From: Sphingorhabdus_B arenilitoris | Lineage (GTDB): Bacteria; Pseudomonadota; Alphaproteobacteria; Sphingomonadales; Sphingomonadaceae | Direction: 5' to 3' | DNA length: 64,000 bases | Assembly (NCBI RefSeq): GCF_042651485.1 | Contig: NZ_JBHSDH010000012.1 | Location: 62,001 to 126,000 of the forward strand | In this document: positions 1 to 8,247 of the stretch, piece after piece | Layout of the letters: every line of letters begins with the position of its first letter | Numbering within the stretch: the stretch's first letter is position 1 | Notes under the pieces: generated by a model | Database searches by the model: none | What the model saw: only the letters and a program-made list of their open reading frames with translations | What the model was told of the DNA's origin: nothing | Made by a program: the position numbers and the translations under genes

Positions 1-481
1 TCGCGTTCACAGCGGCATAGCCGTGCAGGCCCTCTTCATGCATCAACACAGGTATGCCCAGCCGGGTTTTTTCGGTCGCATATTTTTGCACCGCATTGAT
101 CAGGCGGACCGTGCCCTCTTCGTCGCGCCATTTTGACGCCAATGGTGACGCCGGACCTTTATCGTCGCTGGGGCGGGTAAACTGGCCAATGCCATTGGGG
201 AATAACTTCGCGAATTTTTCCGGTGCAAATTCGCCTTGCTCATCCATGATATCGGGCTTTTGCTGCCAGATGGTCATCATCTGAGTGACTTTTTCTTCCA
301 AAGTCATCCGGGCCAGCAAATCCTCCACCCGCGCTTCCACGGGCGCGCTCGCGTCCTTATACAGCGGCGCTGCGGCGGTACTGTTCTGGGCCGCCATAAT
401 GTCCTGCGCAGAAACAGCAGACGGCACCGACAGCGCACAGACCGCAGCCGACAAGGCGTATTTCCATTGACGATGTATCAT
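1..481 (-). CDS. Glycoside hydrolase family 3 enzyme (beta-glucosidase/xylosidase type), N-terminal part
   Basis: The reverse strand reads open from an ATG at 481 to the window edge, so only the first 160 residues are present. A purine-rich ribosome site (GGGAGAGAG) lies just upstream. The product starts with a Sec-type signal peptide ending near SAVSAQ. It continues with VEARVEDLLARMTLEEKV, the usual opening of GH3 enzymes, and later TRLGIPVLMHEEGLHG, which matches the GH3 barrel entry region. By family knowledge it would hydrolyse beta-linked glucosides or xylosides in the periplasm. The substrate cannot be read from this fragment. It is divergent from a LacI-type regulator with operator-like sites between, so sugar-responsive control is likely. 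The catalytic Asp and C-terminal domain lie outside the window. Confidence 0.85.
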   Translation of the reverse strand, partial: MIHRQWKYALSAAVCALSVPSAVSAQDIMAAQNSTAAAPLYKDASAPVEARVEDLLARMTLEEKVTQMMTIWQQKPDIMDEQGEFAPEKFAKLFPNGIGQFTRPSDDKGPASPLASKWRDEEGTVRLINAVQKYATEKTRLGIPVLMHEEGLHGYAAVNA

Positions 482-505
482 ATTCTCTCTCCCAATTGCT
501 ATTTG

Positions 506-555
506 TGGTAGCGCTATCAAAATATCAATGTTGCGTCAATCGGGTAGCGCTGGCA
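506..555. promoter_or_regulatory. Two LacI-type operator-like sites between the GH3 gene and its regulator
   Basis: Positions 506-519 read TGGTAGCGCTATCA, a near-perfect palindrome around AGCGCT. A second, weaker copy, GGGTAGCGCTGGCA, lies at 542-555. The core TAGCGCT is shared, with centres 36 bp apart. GC-centred palindromes of this form are typical LacI-family operators. The sites sit between the divergent GH3 gene (start 481) and the regulator (start about 634), so they could control both. Binding is inferred. Confidence 0.6.
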
Positions 556-633
556 ATGCTATGCACAGGAATGCGCCAAAGGTATGCGGTTATCAAATGC
601 CATATTCGGGGGCATAATGGGGAAGGGTCTAAC

Positions 634-1704
634 TTGCGCAAACGTCGCACCTTAAAACAGCAGGGCGGGCCGCGTCACGGCCGGCTGACGATCGATGATG
701 TCGCGCGCGAAGCCGGCTTTTCGCCCATGACGGTGTCGCGGGTGATTAATGCCGACAGTAATGTGAAAGCAGCGACCCGCGAGCATATTCAAAAAGTTAT
801 CGCCGAAATGGGCTATAGCCCCAATGCTGCGGCGCGTTCCTTGGCGGGCGGGCGCGAAAGGCGGATCGCACTGATCTATCAAAACCCTAGCGCCGCTTAT
901 CTCAGTCGGGTTTTATTTGGCAGCCTCGAACGGGCGCGTAACTTGCACGCGCAATTGGTTGTTGAAGATTGTGGCTCGGGGCGCGATGCGAAAAAGGCGA
1001 TAGACGGGCTGTTCGCGTCGGGTGTGGAAGGGGTCATATTAACGCCGCCCTTGTCCGATGACGAAAAATTGCTGCGCCATTTGATGAAGAATAAACATCC
1101 GTTTGCGGTGGTTGCCAATTGGAATCCTGAAGGCGAAATGTCGGTTGTCTATATTGATGATCGTTCGGCCGCTCGCCGGATAACCGAATATCTATTGTCA
1201 CTGGGACATCGCCATATTGCCATGATCGAAGGCCCAGAAGGGCAAAAGGCCAGTAGCGAAAGGCGCGCAGGATATGGCGATGCGCTGAATGCAGCCGGGA
1301 TCGAAATTGATCCGTCGCTTATTGAAGCTGGTGCCTTCACTTTTCGGTCCGGCATGGTTGCGGCGGAAAAATTAATGGCGTTACCGCATCCGCCGACAGC
1401 AATATTTGCGGCCAATGATGATATGGGGGCAGGGGCGATTACCGCGCTGCACCGCATCAACCTGAATGTCCCAGATGACGTGTCGGTATGCGGCTTTGAT
1501 GATTCGGATTTCGCCAAATCGATTTGGCCAGAGCTGACCACGATGCACCAACCTATTTCGGATATGGCAGCAGAAGCGGTGGAGCAGTTGGTCACCGGCC
1601 TGAAAAGCTATTCCAAAATTAACGGCTGGCCGCGCGGCGAAACCGAAATGGCGGTTAAATTGGTCAAACGGGCCTCTACCGCGAAGTTGAAAAGGCAAAA
1701 ATAG
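634..1704 (+). CDS. LacI-family transcriptional regulator
   Basis: A 356-residue LacI/GalR-type repressor. Residues about 17-60 form the helix-turn-helix and hinge (LTIDDVAREAGFSPMTVSRV), and the rest is a periplasmic-binding-protein-like sensor ending with GFDDSDFAKSIWPELTTM. I chose the TTG at 634 because it follows a GGGGAAGGG ribosome site by a normal distance and gives the family's usual length; an ATG at 496 would add 46 residues without homology. It lies divergent from a GH3 glycosidase, with two operator-like palindromes between, so it probably represses that gene and itself in response to a sugar. The ligand is unknown. Confidence 0.88.
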   Translation: MRKRRTLKQQGGPRHGRLTIDDVAREAGFSPMTVSRVINADSNVKAATREHIQKVIAEMGYSPNAAARSLAGGRERRIALIYQNPSAAYLSRVLFGSLERARNLHAQLVVEDCGSGRDAKKAIDGLFASGVEGVILTPPLSDDEKLLRHLMKNKHPFAVVANWNPEGEMSVVYIDDRSAARRITEYLLSLGHRHIAMIEGPEGQKASSERRAGYGDALNAAGIEIDPSLIEAGAFTFRSGMVAAEKLMALPHPPTAIFAANDDMGAGAITALHRINLNVPDDVSVCGFDDSDFAKSIWPELTTMHQPISDMAAEAVEQLVTGLKSYSKINGWPRGETEMAVKLVKRASTAKLKRQK

Positions 1705-1849
1705 CTGTCCTACAAGGGGGCAGATATTGTAGTCGGCTCAAGTGATGACATATCTTCCGGCACGAAACCCTGTAAGAATTCTGGGCCCCTTGGGGTTGGC
1801 AACTTTCGCCAGTGTCACCGAATCAGGACGGCGAGCGAATATCAGTTAT

Positions 1850-3952
1850 ATGACCCGCCTTTTTCTATTTTTGCTTTTGCTCATAACGCCGTGGATGGCG
1901 GTTCAGGCGCAATTGCCCGGGGCGCCGCTTAACGTCCCTGCTACATTGGAAGCCGAAACGATGACTCCCGCGCCGGGCGGCGAGGTGACGTTGGCCTTTG
2001 TGATGCGGCCAAAACCCAAATGGCATGGCTATTGGGAAAATGGCGGCGATGCAGGTGTAGGCATGAATCTGCAGTGGGACTTGCCCCCAGGCGTCACGGC
2101 TCAGCCGCTGCGCTATCCCGTGCCAAAGACACTGATCATCGCGGGGTTGATGAATTATGTTTATGAAAAACCCTATGCGCTGCTCGCCAATTTGAAAATC
2201 GATCCGTCGGTGCCAATGGGAACAAGGATTGCCGTAAAGGTGCGCGCGAACTGGCTCGCCTGTGATGACCGTGTATGCGTGCCGGAGGGCGATGATCTGT
2301 CGGTCAACCTGACCGTTGGAGATGGACGGATCAGCGCGGATCGGCGCAGCCGGTTTGACGGCTATCGCGCGGCTTTACCGGTGCCGTTGGATCAGAAGGG
2401 CAGGTATCGTATCGACGGAAAGATGATTGAAATTGCCGTGCCCTTTCCGGCGGATGCCGATATTGGCGCCCCTTATTTTTTCCCAAAAACCGAAAAGCTA
2501 TTCGCCTATAGCGCGGCGCAGAAGGCCCGGCGCAACGGCGATATGGTGATTATCCGCACCGGCGTGGACAGCTATAATATCGCCAGCTTTGGCGGCGGCG
2601 ACGTGAACGGCGTCTTGCGTTACGGTGAAGGGCGCGGGGTCATTGTAACATTACAAAACGGCGCGATTCCAACCGGAGGCACGCCGATTTTGGATGACCA
2701 AGCGGCGAGCGGCAAAGCGCCAGAAAATTTCCTGGTGATATTGGGACTGGCATTGCTCGGCGGATTGTTATTGAACCTGATGCCCTGCGTTTTCCCGATA
2801 TTGGGGTTAAAGGCATTGTCGCTGGCCAAAATGGGCGGCGACGCGGCGTCGGCAAAGCGCGATGCGCTTGCCTATAGTGCCGGCGTGATTTTGGTCTGCC
2901 TTGCTCTTGGCGCCGTGATGCTCGCGTTACGGGCAGGCGGCGAGCAGATAGGCTGGGCCTTTCAGTTGCAGGAGCCCCGCGTGGTGTTGCTGCTCCTGCT
3001 GATGATGACGGCCATTACCGTCAACCTATTTGGCGGATTTGAACTGGGCAGTATCGGCGCGGGCAGCGGCTTGGCCGGGCAATCGGGTGTGGCTGGAAGC
3101 TTTTGGACCGGCATATTGGCGGCATTGGTGGCAACGCCGTGCACTGGCCCGTTCATGGCGGCGGCCCTTGGCGCGGCATTGCTGCTGCCGGTGCCGCAAG
3201 CATTGACATTATTTGCTGGGCTGGGCCTCGGGCTCGCATTGCCTTATCTGGCGATTGCCTACGTTCCCAAGGCGCGGGCCATGCTTCCCCGGCCGGGACC
3301 ATGGCTGCAAAAATTCAGGATGTGGATGGGCGTGCCCATGGCGTTGACCGCTGCGGCTTTGGCGTGGCTCTTGTGGCGGCTGTCTGGGCAAAATGGTCTG
3401 TTCATTGGGCTGAGCGCGGCGGTTCTATTGACCGTGATCCTGCTGTTTTATGGCCGGATGCAATATCGGCGGACGGGTAATGGCCGGGGCATTATGGCTG
3501 CAATGGCGGCGGGCGTAATGCTATGCACGGGGGGTGCTTTTGTGGCGCTGCCCGCTGAACCGGTCCCGGCGGTGCAGCAAGGCGCCGACAATATCTTGGC
3601 AGCTGAAGACTACAGCGCGCAGCGGTTGGCGCAATACCGGCAAAATGGCGATCTGGTTTTTGTCTATTTCACCGCCGATTGGTGCGTGACGTGTAAGGTG
3701 AATGAGGCATCGTCGATTGATCGCGCGGAGACGGCGCGGGCCTTCAAAAAAGCCGGGATCAAAGTTTTGGTCGGCGATTTTACGCGCGGCGATGCGGAAA
3801 TTGCCCGGACGCTGTCGCAATATAACCGGCCGGGCGTACCGCTCTATCTCTATTTTCCAAGGGGCGGGGAGGCTCAGATTTTACCGCAAATTTTGACAGT
3901 AGATATGTTAGCTAACTTGGCCGAAAAAAAGGAAACAGAAACAAGCCTTTAA
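1850..3952 (+). CDS. Protein-disulfide reductase, DsbD/ScsB type
   Basis: A three-part DsbD-like protein of 700 residues. A signal peptide (MTRLFLFLLLLITPW...VQA) leads to a periplasmic domain of about 270 residues. Next comes a multi-helix membrane domain with the paired signatures LMPCVFPILGLK and ATPCTGPFMAAALG. A C-terminal thioredoxin-fold domain carries TADWCVTCK. In the family, electrons pass from cytoplasmic thioredoxin through the membrane cysteines to periplasmic partners. The ATG at 1850 was chosen because it begins the signal peptide; an upstream ATG at 1742 adds 36 unconvincing residues. The gene stands alone and its partner is not evident nearby. Confidence 0.9.
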   Translation: MTRLFLFLLLLITPWMAVQAQLPGAPLNVPATLEAETMTPAPGGEVTLAFVMRPKPKWHGYWENGGDAGVGMNLQWDLPPGVTAQPLRYPVPKTLIIAGLMNYVYEKPYALLANLKIDPSVPMGTRIAVKVRANWLACDDRVCVPEGDDLSVNLTVGDGRISADRRSRFDGYRAALPVPLDQKGRYRIDGKMIEIAVPFPADADIGAPYFFPKTEKLFAYSAAQKARRNGDMVIIRTGVDSYNIASFGGGDVNGVLRYGEGRGVIVTLQNGAIPTGGTPILDDQAASGKAPENFLVILGLALLGGLLLNLMPCVFPILGLKALSLAKMGGDAASAKRDALAYSAGVILVCLALGAVMLALRAGGEQIGWAFQLQEPRVVLLLLLMMTAITVNLFGGFELGSIGAGSGLAGQSGVAGSFWTGILAALVATPCTGPFMAAALGAALLLPVPQALTLFAGLGLGLALPYLAIAYVPKARAMLPRPGPWLQKFRMWMGVPMALTAAALAWLLWRLSGQNGLFIGLSAAVLLTVILLFYGRMQYRRTGNGRGIMAAMAAGVMLCTGGAFVALPAEPVPAVQQGADNILAAEDYSAQRLAQYRQNGDLVFVYFTADWCVTCKVNEASSIDRAETARAFKKAGIKVLVGDFTRGDAEIARTLSQYNRPGVPLYLYFPRGGEAQILPQILTVDMLANLAEKKETETSL

Positions 3953-4013
3953 TCGAAGCGGCACGATGCGTTATGCCGGATCTTACCCCAGCGCCTGCTT
4001 CTGCTTCCCAAGG

Positions 4014-4047
4014 TTCGGCAAGTTGCGACCCTAAACGTCTTGCCGAA
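4014..4047. repeat. Hairpin repeat copy 1
   Basis: A 9-bp perfect stem, TTCGGCAAG (4014-4022) with CTTGCCGAA (4039-4047), encloses a 16-nt loop. The 20-base stretch at 4016-4035 (CGGCAAGTTGCGACCCTAAA) is identical to one at 4140-4159. The copies lie 124 bp apart in the same orientation, downstream of the DsbD-like gene. There is no U-tract, so this is not a classical terminator. Confidence 0.7.
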
Positions 4048-4138
4048 GAATAATGTGCCAACGGGCGGGAAAACGGGGACAGACCAAGTTGAGGTGCGAC
4101 ATTGTTATCAATGCCGTGATCTGCCCCCGCCCCATTCA

Positions 4139-4171
4139 CCGGCAAGTTGCGACCCTAAAAGGACTCGCCGG
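4139..4171. repeat. Hairpin repeat copy 2, overlapping a CDS 3' end
   Basis: CCGGCAAG (4139-4146) pairs with CTCGCCGG (4164-4171), with one mismatch, around the same loop sequence as copy 1. The stem's outer pair is C-G here and T-A in copy 1, so the fold rather than the letters is kept at that position. It overlaps the last codons and stop of the minus-strand gene ending at 4155. It could be a dispersed REP-like element or a 3' RNA structure. Confidence 0.6.
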
Positions 4172-4535
4172 AAATTTCGATCCGCTTGACCAGATTTGCC
4201 CCAATCACGGCAATCCCCCGAGTGCCAGTGATCCCGGTCAAGGGAACCGACCGCTCGAACACGAGCGATTGGAAACCGGGGTTTGCGTCGACATCTTCTT
4301 GATCGTTCGCGGGCTCCGGTACAGTTACGACCGCCACTTCAATGCCCCAATAATCGGGCTGGTCGTGATAAAATCGAGGAGCAAGTTTGACTTCGAAATC
4401 GCCTGCGGGCAGTTCCCCGCGCACCCACAGATAAAGGCTATCCTGAAAAGGAACCTTTCTGAGTTCGGCCGTTTCAAAGTCAATGATGCGCCCGTTCGGC
4501 ACGCTCGAAAGCGAACCGCTGGCCGAGCTGTTCAT
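4155..4535 (-). CDS. Hypothetical protein, 126 residues
   Basis: I do not recognise a family. The product has no signal peptide or membrane segment and mixes acidic and hydrophobic residues in a beta-rich looking pattern (SLYLWVRGELPAGDFEVKL, IEVAVVTVPEP). The ATG at 4535 is preferred because GGAG lies six bases upstream; a further ATG at 4547 would add four residues. The stop codon sits inside a hairpin repeat that is found again 124 bp further on. The flanking genes on both sides are on the plus strand, so this is a single-gene unit. Codon use looks like that of its neighbours, which supports a real gene. Confidence 0.6.
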   Translation of the reverse strand: MNSSASGSLSSVPNGRIIDFETAELRKVPFQDSLYLWVRGELPAGDFEVKLAPRFYHDQPDYWGIEVAVVTVPEPANDQEDVDANPGFQSLVFERSVPLTGITGTRGIAVIGANLVKRIEISGESF

Positions 4536-4950
4536 ATCCCGCTCCATAGTTGGTAATTTTATGTCGCAACAGTGACTGCTTATTTTGCGTCACTCTTATT
4601 ATGGAAATGGTTATACAGGAGTGTATCTGACAGTAAAGTGAACAACGTGTAAAACGTCGTATCATAGCGTAACGCACTGAAATTATGCGCGGAATAATTG
4701 TGCAGTGCAGCAATTTCGGGAAAAACTATGACATGCTTGTCATATCATGGAACAAAATGACCTTTAATTCATGCTCAGTCTTGATTCGCTTCAACCCAAT
4801 TGAGGCGTTTTGAATCCTTTATCGGCGCAATAAGCGCGTGGCGGCAATGCAACGCCGCCGCAAAATATCTGGCCAATGTGCCAAACCGCTTTATTTGCTT
4901 GCCGTTTGCGGATAAAGTGCGGCAGGATTTAATCATCAGGAGTTACGACT
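4536..4950. promoter_or_regulatory. Spacer and infC leader, with palindrome and hairpin
   Basis: This stretch of about 400 bases shows no convincing gene and is more AT-rich than its surroundings. A perfect 7-bp inverted repeat, TATGACA-TGCT-TGTCATA, lies at 4727-4744 and could be an operator. Nearer infC, GGCGGC (4840-4845) pairs with GCCGCC (4854-4859) around an 8-base loop. An AGGAG ribosome site at 4938-4942 serves infC. A promoter is expected here, but I could not pick its boxes with confidence. Confidence 0.5.
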
Positions 4951-5496
4951 ATCGCTGTTCCCAATACCCGCCGCGGGCCGACACCACCAGTAAAGGGCGG
5001 ACCGCGTCACAATGAATTCATCACTAGCGAAAAAGTCCGTGTAATTGACGGCGACGGTGAAAATCTGGGTGTGTTATATACCCGAGAGGCGATCGAACAG
5101 GCCGCAGAGGCTGGACTGGATCTGGTCGAAGTATCGCCAAACGCAAATCCGCCCGTCTGCAAATTCCTTGATTTTGGCAAATATAAATTTGAGGCTCAGA
5201 AAAAAGCCAATGCCGCGCGTAAATCTCAAAAAACGCAGGAAATCAAAGAGATTAAAATGCGCCCAAATATCGACACGCATGATTATGATGTGAAGATGAA
5301 AAAGGTGAACCAATTTATCGATCACGGCGACAAGGTGAAAATCACCTTGCGTTTCCGCGGGCGGGAATTGGCGCATCAGCAATTGGGCATGCAATTGCTG
5401 GAACGGGTGCAGGAAGATACAAAAGAAACCGCCAAGGTAGAGGCGCATCCCCGGATGGAGGGGCGTCAGATGCTAATGGTATTATCGCCAAAATGA
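4951..5496 (+). CDS. infC: Translation initiation factor IF-3, apparently with an AUC start codon
   Basis: The factor binds the 30S subunit, checks start-codon pairing and keeps subunits apart. The reading frame gives IAVPNTRRGPTPPVKGGPRH then NEFITSEKVRVID, the standard alphaproteobacterial IF-3 N-terminus, and ends LMVLSPK. In this frame there is no ATG, GTG or TTG between an upstream stop and the GTG at 5071, which would cut off 40 conserved residues. An ATC at 4951 lies eight bases after AGGAG, so it is the likely start, giving 181 residues. E. coli infC uses the rare AUU and is autoregulated through it. The rpmI-rplT pair that often follows infC is absent. Confidence 0.9.
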   Translation: MAVPNTRRGPTPPVKGGPRHNEFITSEKVRVIDGDGENLGVLYTREAIEQAAEAGLDLVEVSPNANPPVCKFLDFGKYKFEAQKKANAARKSQKTQEIKEIKMRPNIDTHDYDVKMKKVNQFIDHGDKVKITLRFRGRELAHQQLGMQLLERVQEDTKETAKVEAHPRMEGRQMLMVLSPK

Positions 5497-5537
5497 ACCG
5501 AGTTGGGCCAGCGTTGTCTGACCCGTTCGGCACCGGT

Positions 5538-6173
5538 TTAATCCGTGCGGTTTGATGATTTCAATTTCTGCCGCACGGCCACTATAAAAATTACCGCAGC
5601 TGCAAAAGCAAAGATGAACCATTGGATCGCATAGAGAAGATGGTCGTTGGGAATACTGTCAATCGATGGCGCTTTCGGTGCGCGCAGCCCGCCCAGACCC
5701 TGACCCGATACCAGCATCGGCCGCAATATGATGTCGGGTCCGAATAATTTGGCGATCAGCGTGCGATGATCGGGTTCGCGGGTGATAATTCCGGTTACGG
5801 GGCCGCCGGTCCAGTTGACCTTGGTTTCGGGCCGGTCACTGACACCCGCCAAAATCAAAGCGCCGGGACCTTCGGCACCGGTTTGGCAATCGGCTAGATA
5901 TTGATAGCCCGCCTTACCCTTGGCATCGCTGCCCGAAATGGCACGCCAATTGGTGACGGTGATGCAAGTAACCGATGACGTGCGAAAAAGGACGTCATCC
6001 GCAACCGGGCCCAATTCGGGATAGGTCACCGGGCTTTTGGTGAAGTTGGATTGGAGCAGGATGATCTCTGCCTCTTTTTCAACCTTACGCTGCAGTTGCC
6101 ATATGCCGAGGCCGATCATGGTTATGACCGCCAATACGGCGATGATGCTGGCGGTAATCGGCCAATTCTTCAT
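5538..6173 (-). CDS. SURF1-family cytochrome oxidase assembly protein
   Basis: A 211-residue protein with one membrane helix at each end (about 5-25 and 180-202) and a periplasmic domain between. That is the SURF1/Shy1 plan; SURF1 helps insert haem a into subunit I. The first helix ends in GLGIWQLQRK, the family's opening motif, and the last begins after HLLYAIQWF. It is the last gene of the oxidase operon and overlaps the DUF983 gene by four bases. It is downstream of a terminator-like hairpin inside that gene, so its expression may be lower than that of the structural subunits. Confidence 0.88.
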   Translation of the reverse strand: MKNWPITASIIAVLAVITMIGLGIWQLQRKVEKEAEIILLQSNFTKSPVTYPELGPVADDVLFRTSSVTCITVTNWRAISGSDAKGKAGYQYLADCQTGAEGPGALILAGVSDRPETKVNWTGGPVTGIITREPDHRTLIAKLFGPDIILRPMLVSGQGLGGLRAPKAPSIDSIPNDHLLYAIQWFIFAFAAAVIFIVAVRQKLKSSNRTD

Positions 6174-6565
6174 GACTTGCCGCCCGCTTCACGCGCATCG
6201 CGGCGATATTCAATAATCAATAGGCCCGCCTTGATGATCCGGATACTGATAAAGGTGATGATGGTTGTCACTGGCACCCAAATCACTACTTGCAACCAAA
6301 AGGGAGGGTTGGCCGCAATATCAAGCCACAAGGCCAGGGTGATGATCAGCGCCGCAATCGGAATGATTAGCAATGCGGCAGGGCCATCGCCGACATTGAA
6401 ACCCGTATAGTCCAGACCGCATTGCCCGCATTTGCCGGCAAAGCGCACGTGAAGCAAATTGCGGCTGTCGAATAAGCTGGGCGCATGGCACTTTGGGCAA
6501 AGACCAAAAAGGGCAGCCTTAGCAAGGCCAGGCTGCCCTTTTTCATTTGAGGATGTGTCCATCAA
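6170..6565 (-). CDS. DUF983 membrane protein of the oxidase operon
   Basis: A 131-residue protein with an N-terminal zinc-ribbon-like pair of motifs, CPKC and CGQCG, followed by two membrane helices. This is the DUF983 layout, found beside ctaE and SURF1 in alphaproteobacteria; its exact role in oxidase assembly is unknown. It begins one base after the ctaE stop codon. Its first codons include a 14-bp perfect inverted repeat with A and T runs (6506-6543) that looks like an intrinsic terminator embedded in the coding sequence. Confidence 0.88.
   Translation of the reverse strand: MMDTSSNEKGQPGLAKAALFGLCPKCHAPSLFDSRNLLHVRFAGKCGQCGLDYTGFNVGDGPAALLIIPIAALIITLALWLDIAANPPFWLQVVIWVPVTTIITFISIRIIKAGLLIIEYRRDAREAGGKS
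6506..6543 (-). terminator. Terminator-like hairpin inside the DUF983 coding start
   Basis: Positions 6506-6519 (AAAAAGGGCAGCCT) and 6530-6543 (AGGCTGCCCTTTTT) pair perfectly over 14 bp with a 10-base loop. Read on the minus strand, a nine-pair GC-rich core is followed by UUUUU. It lies just after ctaE ends and within codons 8-20 of the next gene. It could therefore end a share of transcripts after ctaE and be opened by ribosomes translating DUF983. The structure is seen; the activity is inferred. Confidence 0.7.
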
Positions 6566-7426
6566 TTAATGAACCGGCGCGCCCCATCCGCCCCATACAT
6601 AGATGACCACGAACAGGAATAGCCAAACGACATCGACGAAATGCCAATACCATGCGGCGGCTTCAAAACCGAAATGCTGTTTCGGCGTGAAGTGGCCTTT
6701 GTAGGTGCGAAACAGACACACGGCGAGGAAGATGGTGCCGACGATCACATGGAACCCGTGAAAGCCGGTAGCCATGAAAAATGTGGTGCCATAGTTGAGG
6801 CCTTTAAACGCGAATGGCGCTTCCATATATTCAACCGCTTGCAAAGCCGAGAATATGACGCCCAAAATGATTGTCAGCCACAGACCTTTTTTAAGGCCGT
6901 CACGGTCCCCATTGATCAGGCTATGATGCGCCCAAGTCACCGTTGTGCCGGAGCACAGCAGGATCAATGTATTAAGCAGTGGGAGCTTGTTGGCCGCCAA
7001 GACCTCAACACCTTTTGGTGGCCATTGCAGCAACGCGGCTGCACCTTCTTGGCCGAACAGGCTTTCAGTTGCGCCATCAATCACCTGAATTGGTGCGGGA
7101 AAAAGCGAATAATCAAACCAAGCCCAGAACCAACCGACGAAAAACATGACTTCTGACGCAATGAATAATATCATGCCGTATCGCAGGTGGAGCGATACAA
7201 CAGGCGTGTGATCGCCGGCATGGGCCTCTGCAATCACATCGACCCACCAGCTATAAAAAGTGAACAGCACGGCCAGCAGGCCAAGGCCGAAGATCAAGCT
7301 GCCATAAGCGACCTCGTGCATCCACATAACCAGCCCGCCAAACATGATGAGCCCGCCAAAGCTGCCGAATAACGGCCAGATGCTGGGTGGTAAAATATGA
7401 TAATCGTGATTTTTGGCGCCTGCCAT
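6566..7426 (-). CDS. ctaE: Cytochrome c oxidase subunit III
   Basis: A 286-residue, seven-helix subunit III (MAGAKNHDYHILPPSIWPLFGS at the N-terminus). It contains the conserved glutamate region SEVMFFVGWFWAWFD and ends WYWHFVDVVWLFLFVVIYVWGG, both standard in family members. It stabilises the catalytic core of the aa3-type terminal oxidase in the inner membrane and binds lipid. It lies between ctaG and DUF983 on the minus strand within the oxidase operon. A 57-base gap separates it from ctaG. Confidence 0.97.
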   Translation of the reverse strand: MAGAKNHDYHILPPSIWPLFGSFGGLIMFGGLVMWMHEVAYGSLIFGLGLLAVLFTFYSWWVDVIAEAHAGDHTPVVSLHLRYGMILFIASEVMFFVGWFWAWFDYSLFPAPIQVIDGATESLFGQEGAAALLQWPPKGVEVLAANKLPLLNTLILLCSGTTVTWAHHSLINGDRDGLKKGLWLTIILGVIFSALQAVEYMEAPFAFKGLNYGTTFFMATGFHGFHVIVGTIFLAVCLFRTYKGHFTPKQHFGFEAAAWYWHFVDVVWLFLFVVIYVWGGWGAPVH

Positions 7427-7483
7427 AATATCTTCCCTACAAATTTCCGGCCTTGTGGCCTGTTTATTTTCGACTCTTTAGCT

Positions 7484-8029
7484 TCACTTATCGCTCTGGT
7501 CCACCGGGTAGAAGGTGTAGCTGAGCGTTATTTCTTCAATATCTTTGGTATCGGGGTCGGTCATAATCTTTGGATCGACATAATACAGCACCGGCATCCG
7601 CACCTGCTGACCCGGTTTTAATGTTTGTTCGGTGAAACAAAAACACTGGATCTTGTTGAAATATTTGCCGGCAATTTCGGGCGTGACGTTAAAGCTTGCG
7701 GTTCCCGTCACTTTCTCATCTGAATAGTTCTTCGCGATATATATCGCCATGTCCCGCGCGCCGATGCTGACCGTATCGGTTGGCCGTTCGGGCTTGAAAT
7801 CCCAAGGCAAGTCGCCCCGGTGATTTGCGTCGAAACGGATCACCATTGTCTTTGCACTTTCCTGCACCAATGCGGCCTGTGCTTCGTCAACCCTCATCGT
7901 GGTCCCGCCGAAGCCGGTGACCTGGCAGAATATCCGGTATAATGGCACCGCCGCAAAACCAACGCCGACCATGGAGACTGCCAGCGCTCCGGCCATTATG
8001 CCGGTTTTGATGTTACGAGCTGCGCTCAT
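7484..8029 (-). CDS. ctaG: Cytochrome c oxidase assembly protein CtaG (Cox11 type)
   Basis: Copper chaperone that delivers Cu to the CuB site of subunit I. The 181-residue product has one N-terminal membrane helix (residues about 8-28, IMAGALAVSMVGVGFAAVPLY) followed by GFGGTTMRV. The periplasmic domain holds the copper-binding CFCF motif before TEQTL and ends YTFYPVDQSDK. The start at 8029 is preferred because its ATG overlaps the TGA of the preceding small gene (ATGA); a start at 8077 would add 16 residues read through that neighbour. Confidence 0.95.
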   Translation of the reverse strand: MSAARNIKTGIMAGALAVSMVGVGFAAVPLYRIFCQVTGFGGTTMRVDEAQAALVQESAKTMVIRFDANHRGDLPWDFKPERPTDTVSIGARDMAIYIAKNYSDEKVTGTASFNVTPEIAGKYFNKIQCFCFTEQTLKPGQQVRMPVLYYVDPKIMTDPDTKDIEEITLSYTFYPVDQSDK

Positions 8030-8247
8030 GATAGAAATCCTATTTTGACCACGGTAATGGCGAAAAACAGAACACACATGCCGAGCAATATCATGCCCAA
8101 TACCCGCGAACGCGCATCTTGTCGTTCGCGAACCAAACGTGTTTCATCCGCACTCATCCGGCCAACCGATTGGGCCTCGTCCTGCGAGTCATAGATGGAG
8201 CGGCGGGTAATGGCTTCCGGCGCGGATATGCTGTCTTTGTCGGTCAT
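8026..8247 (-). CDS. Small single-helix membrane protein of the oxidase operon
   Basis: A 73-residue protein with a polar, charged N-terminal half and one hydrophobic C-terminal helix (LGMILLGMCVLFFAITVVKIGF). It lies between ctaB and ctaG, overlapping both by four bases, so translation is probably coupled. Small proteins of this size and position are usual in alphaproteobacterial cta operons (often labelled CoxF or hypothetical). No catalytic motif is visible and its function is not established. Confidence 0.85.
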   Translation of the reverse strand: MTDKDSISAPEAITRRSIYDSQDEAQSVGRMSADETRLVRERQDARSRVLGMILLGMCVLFFAITVVKIGFLS

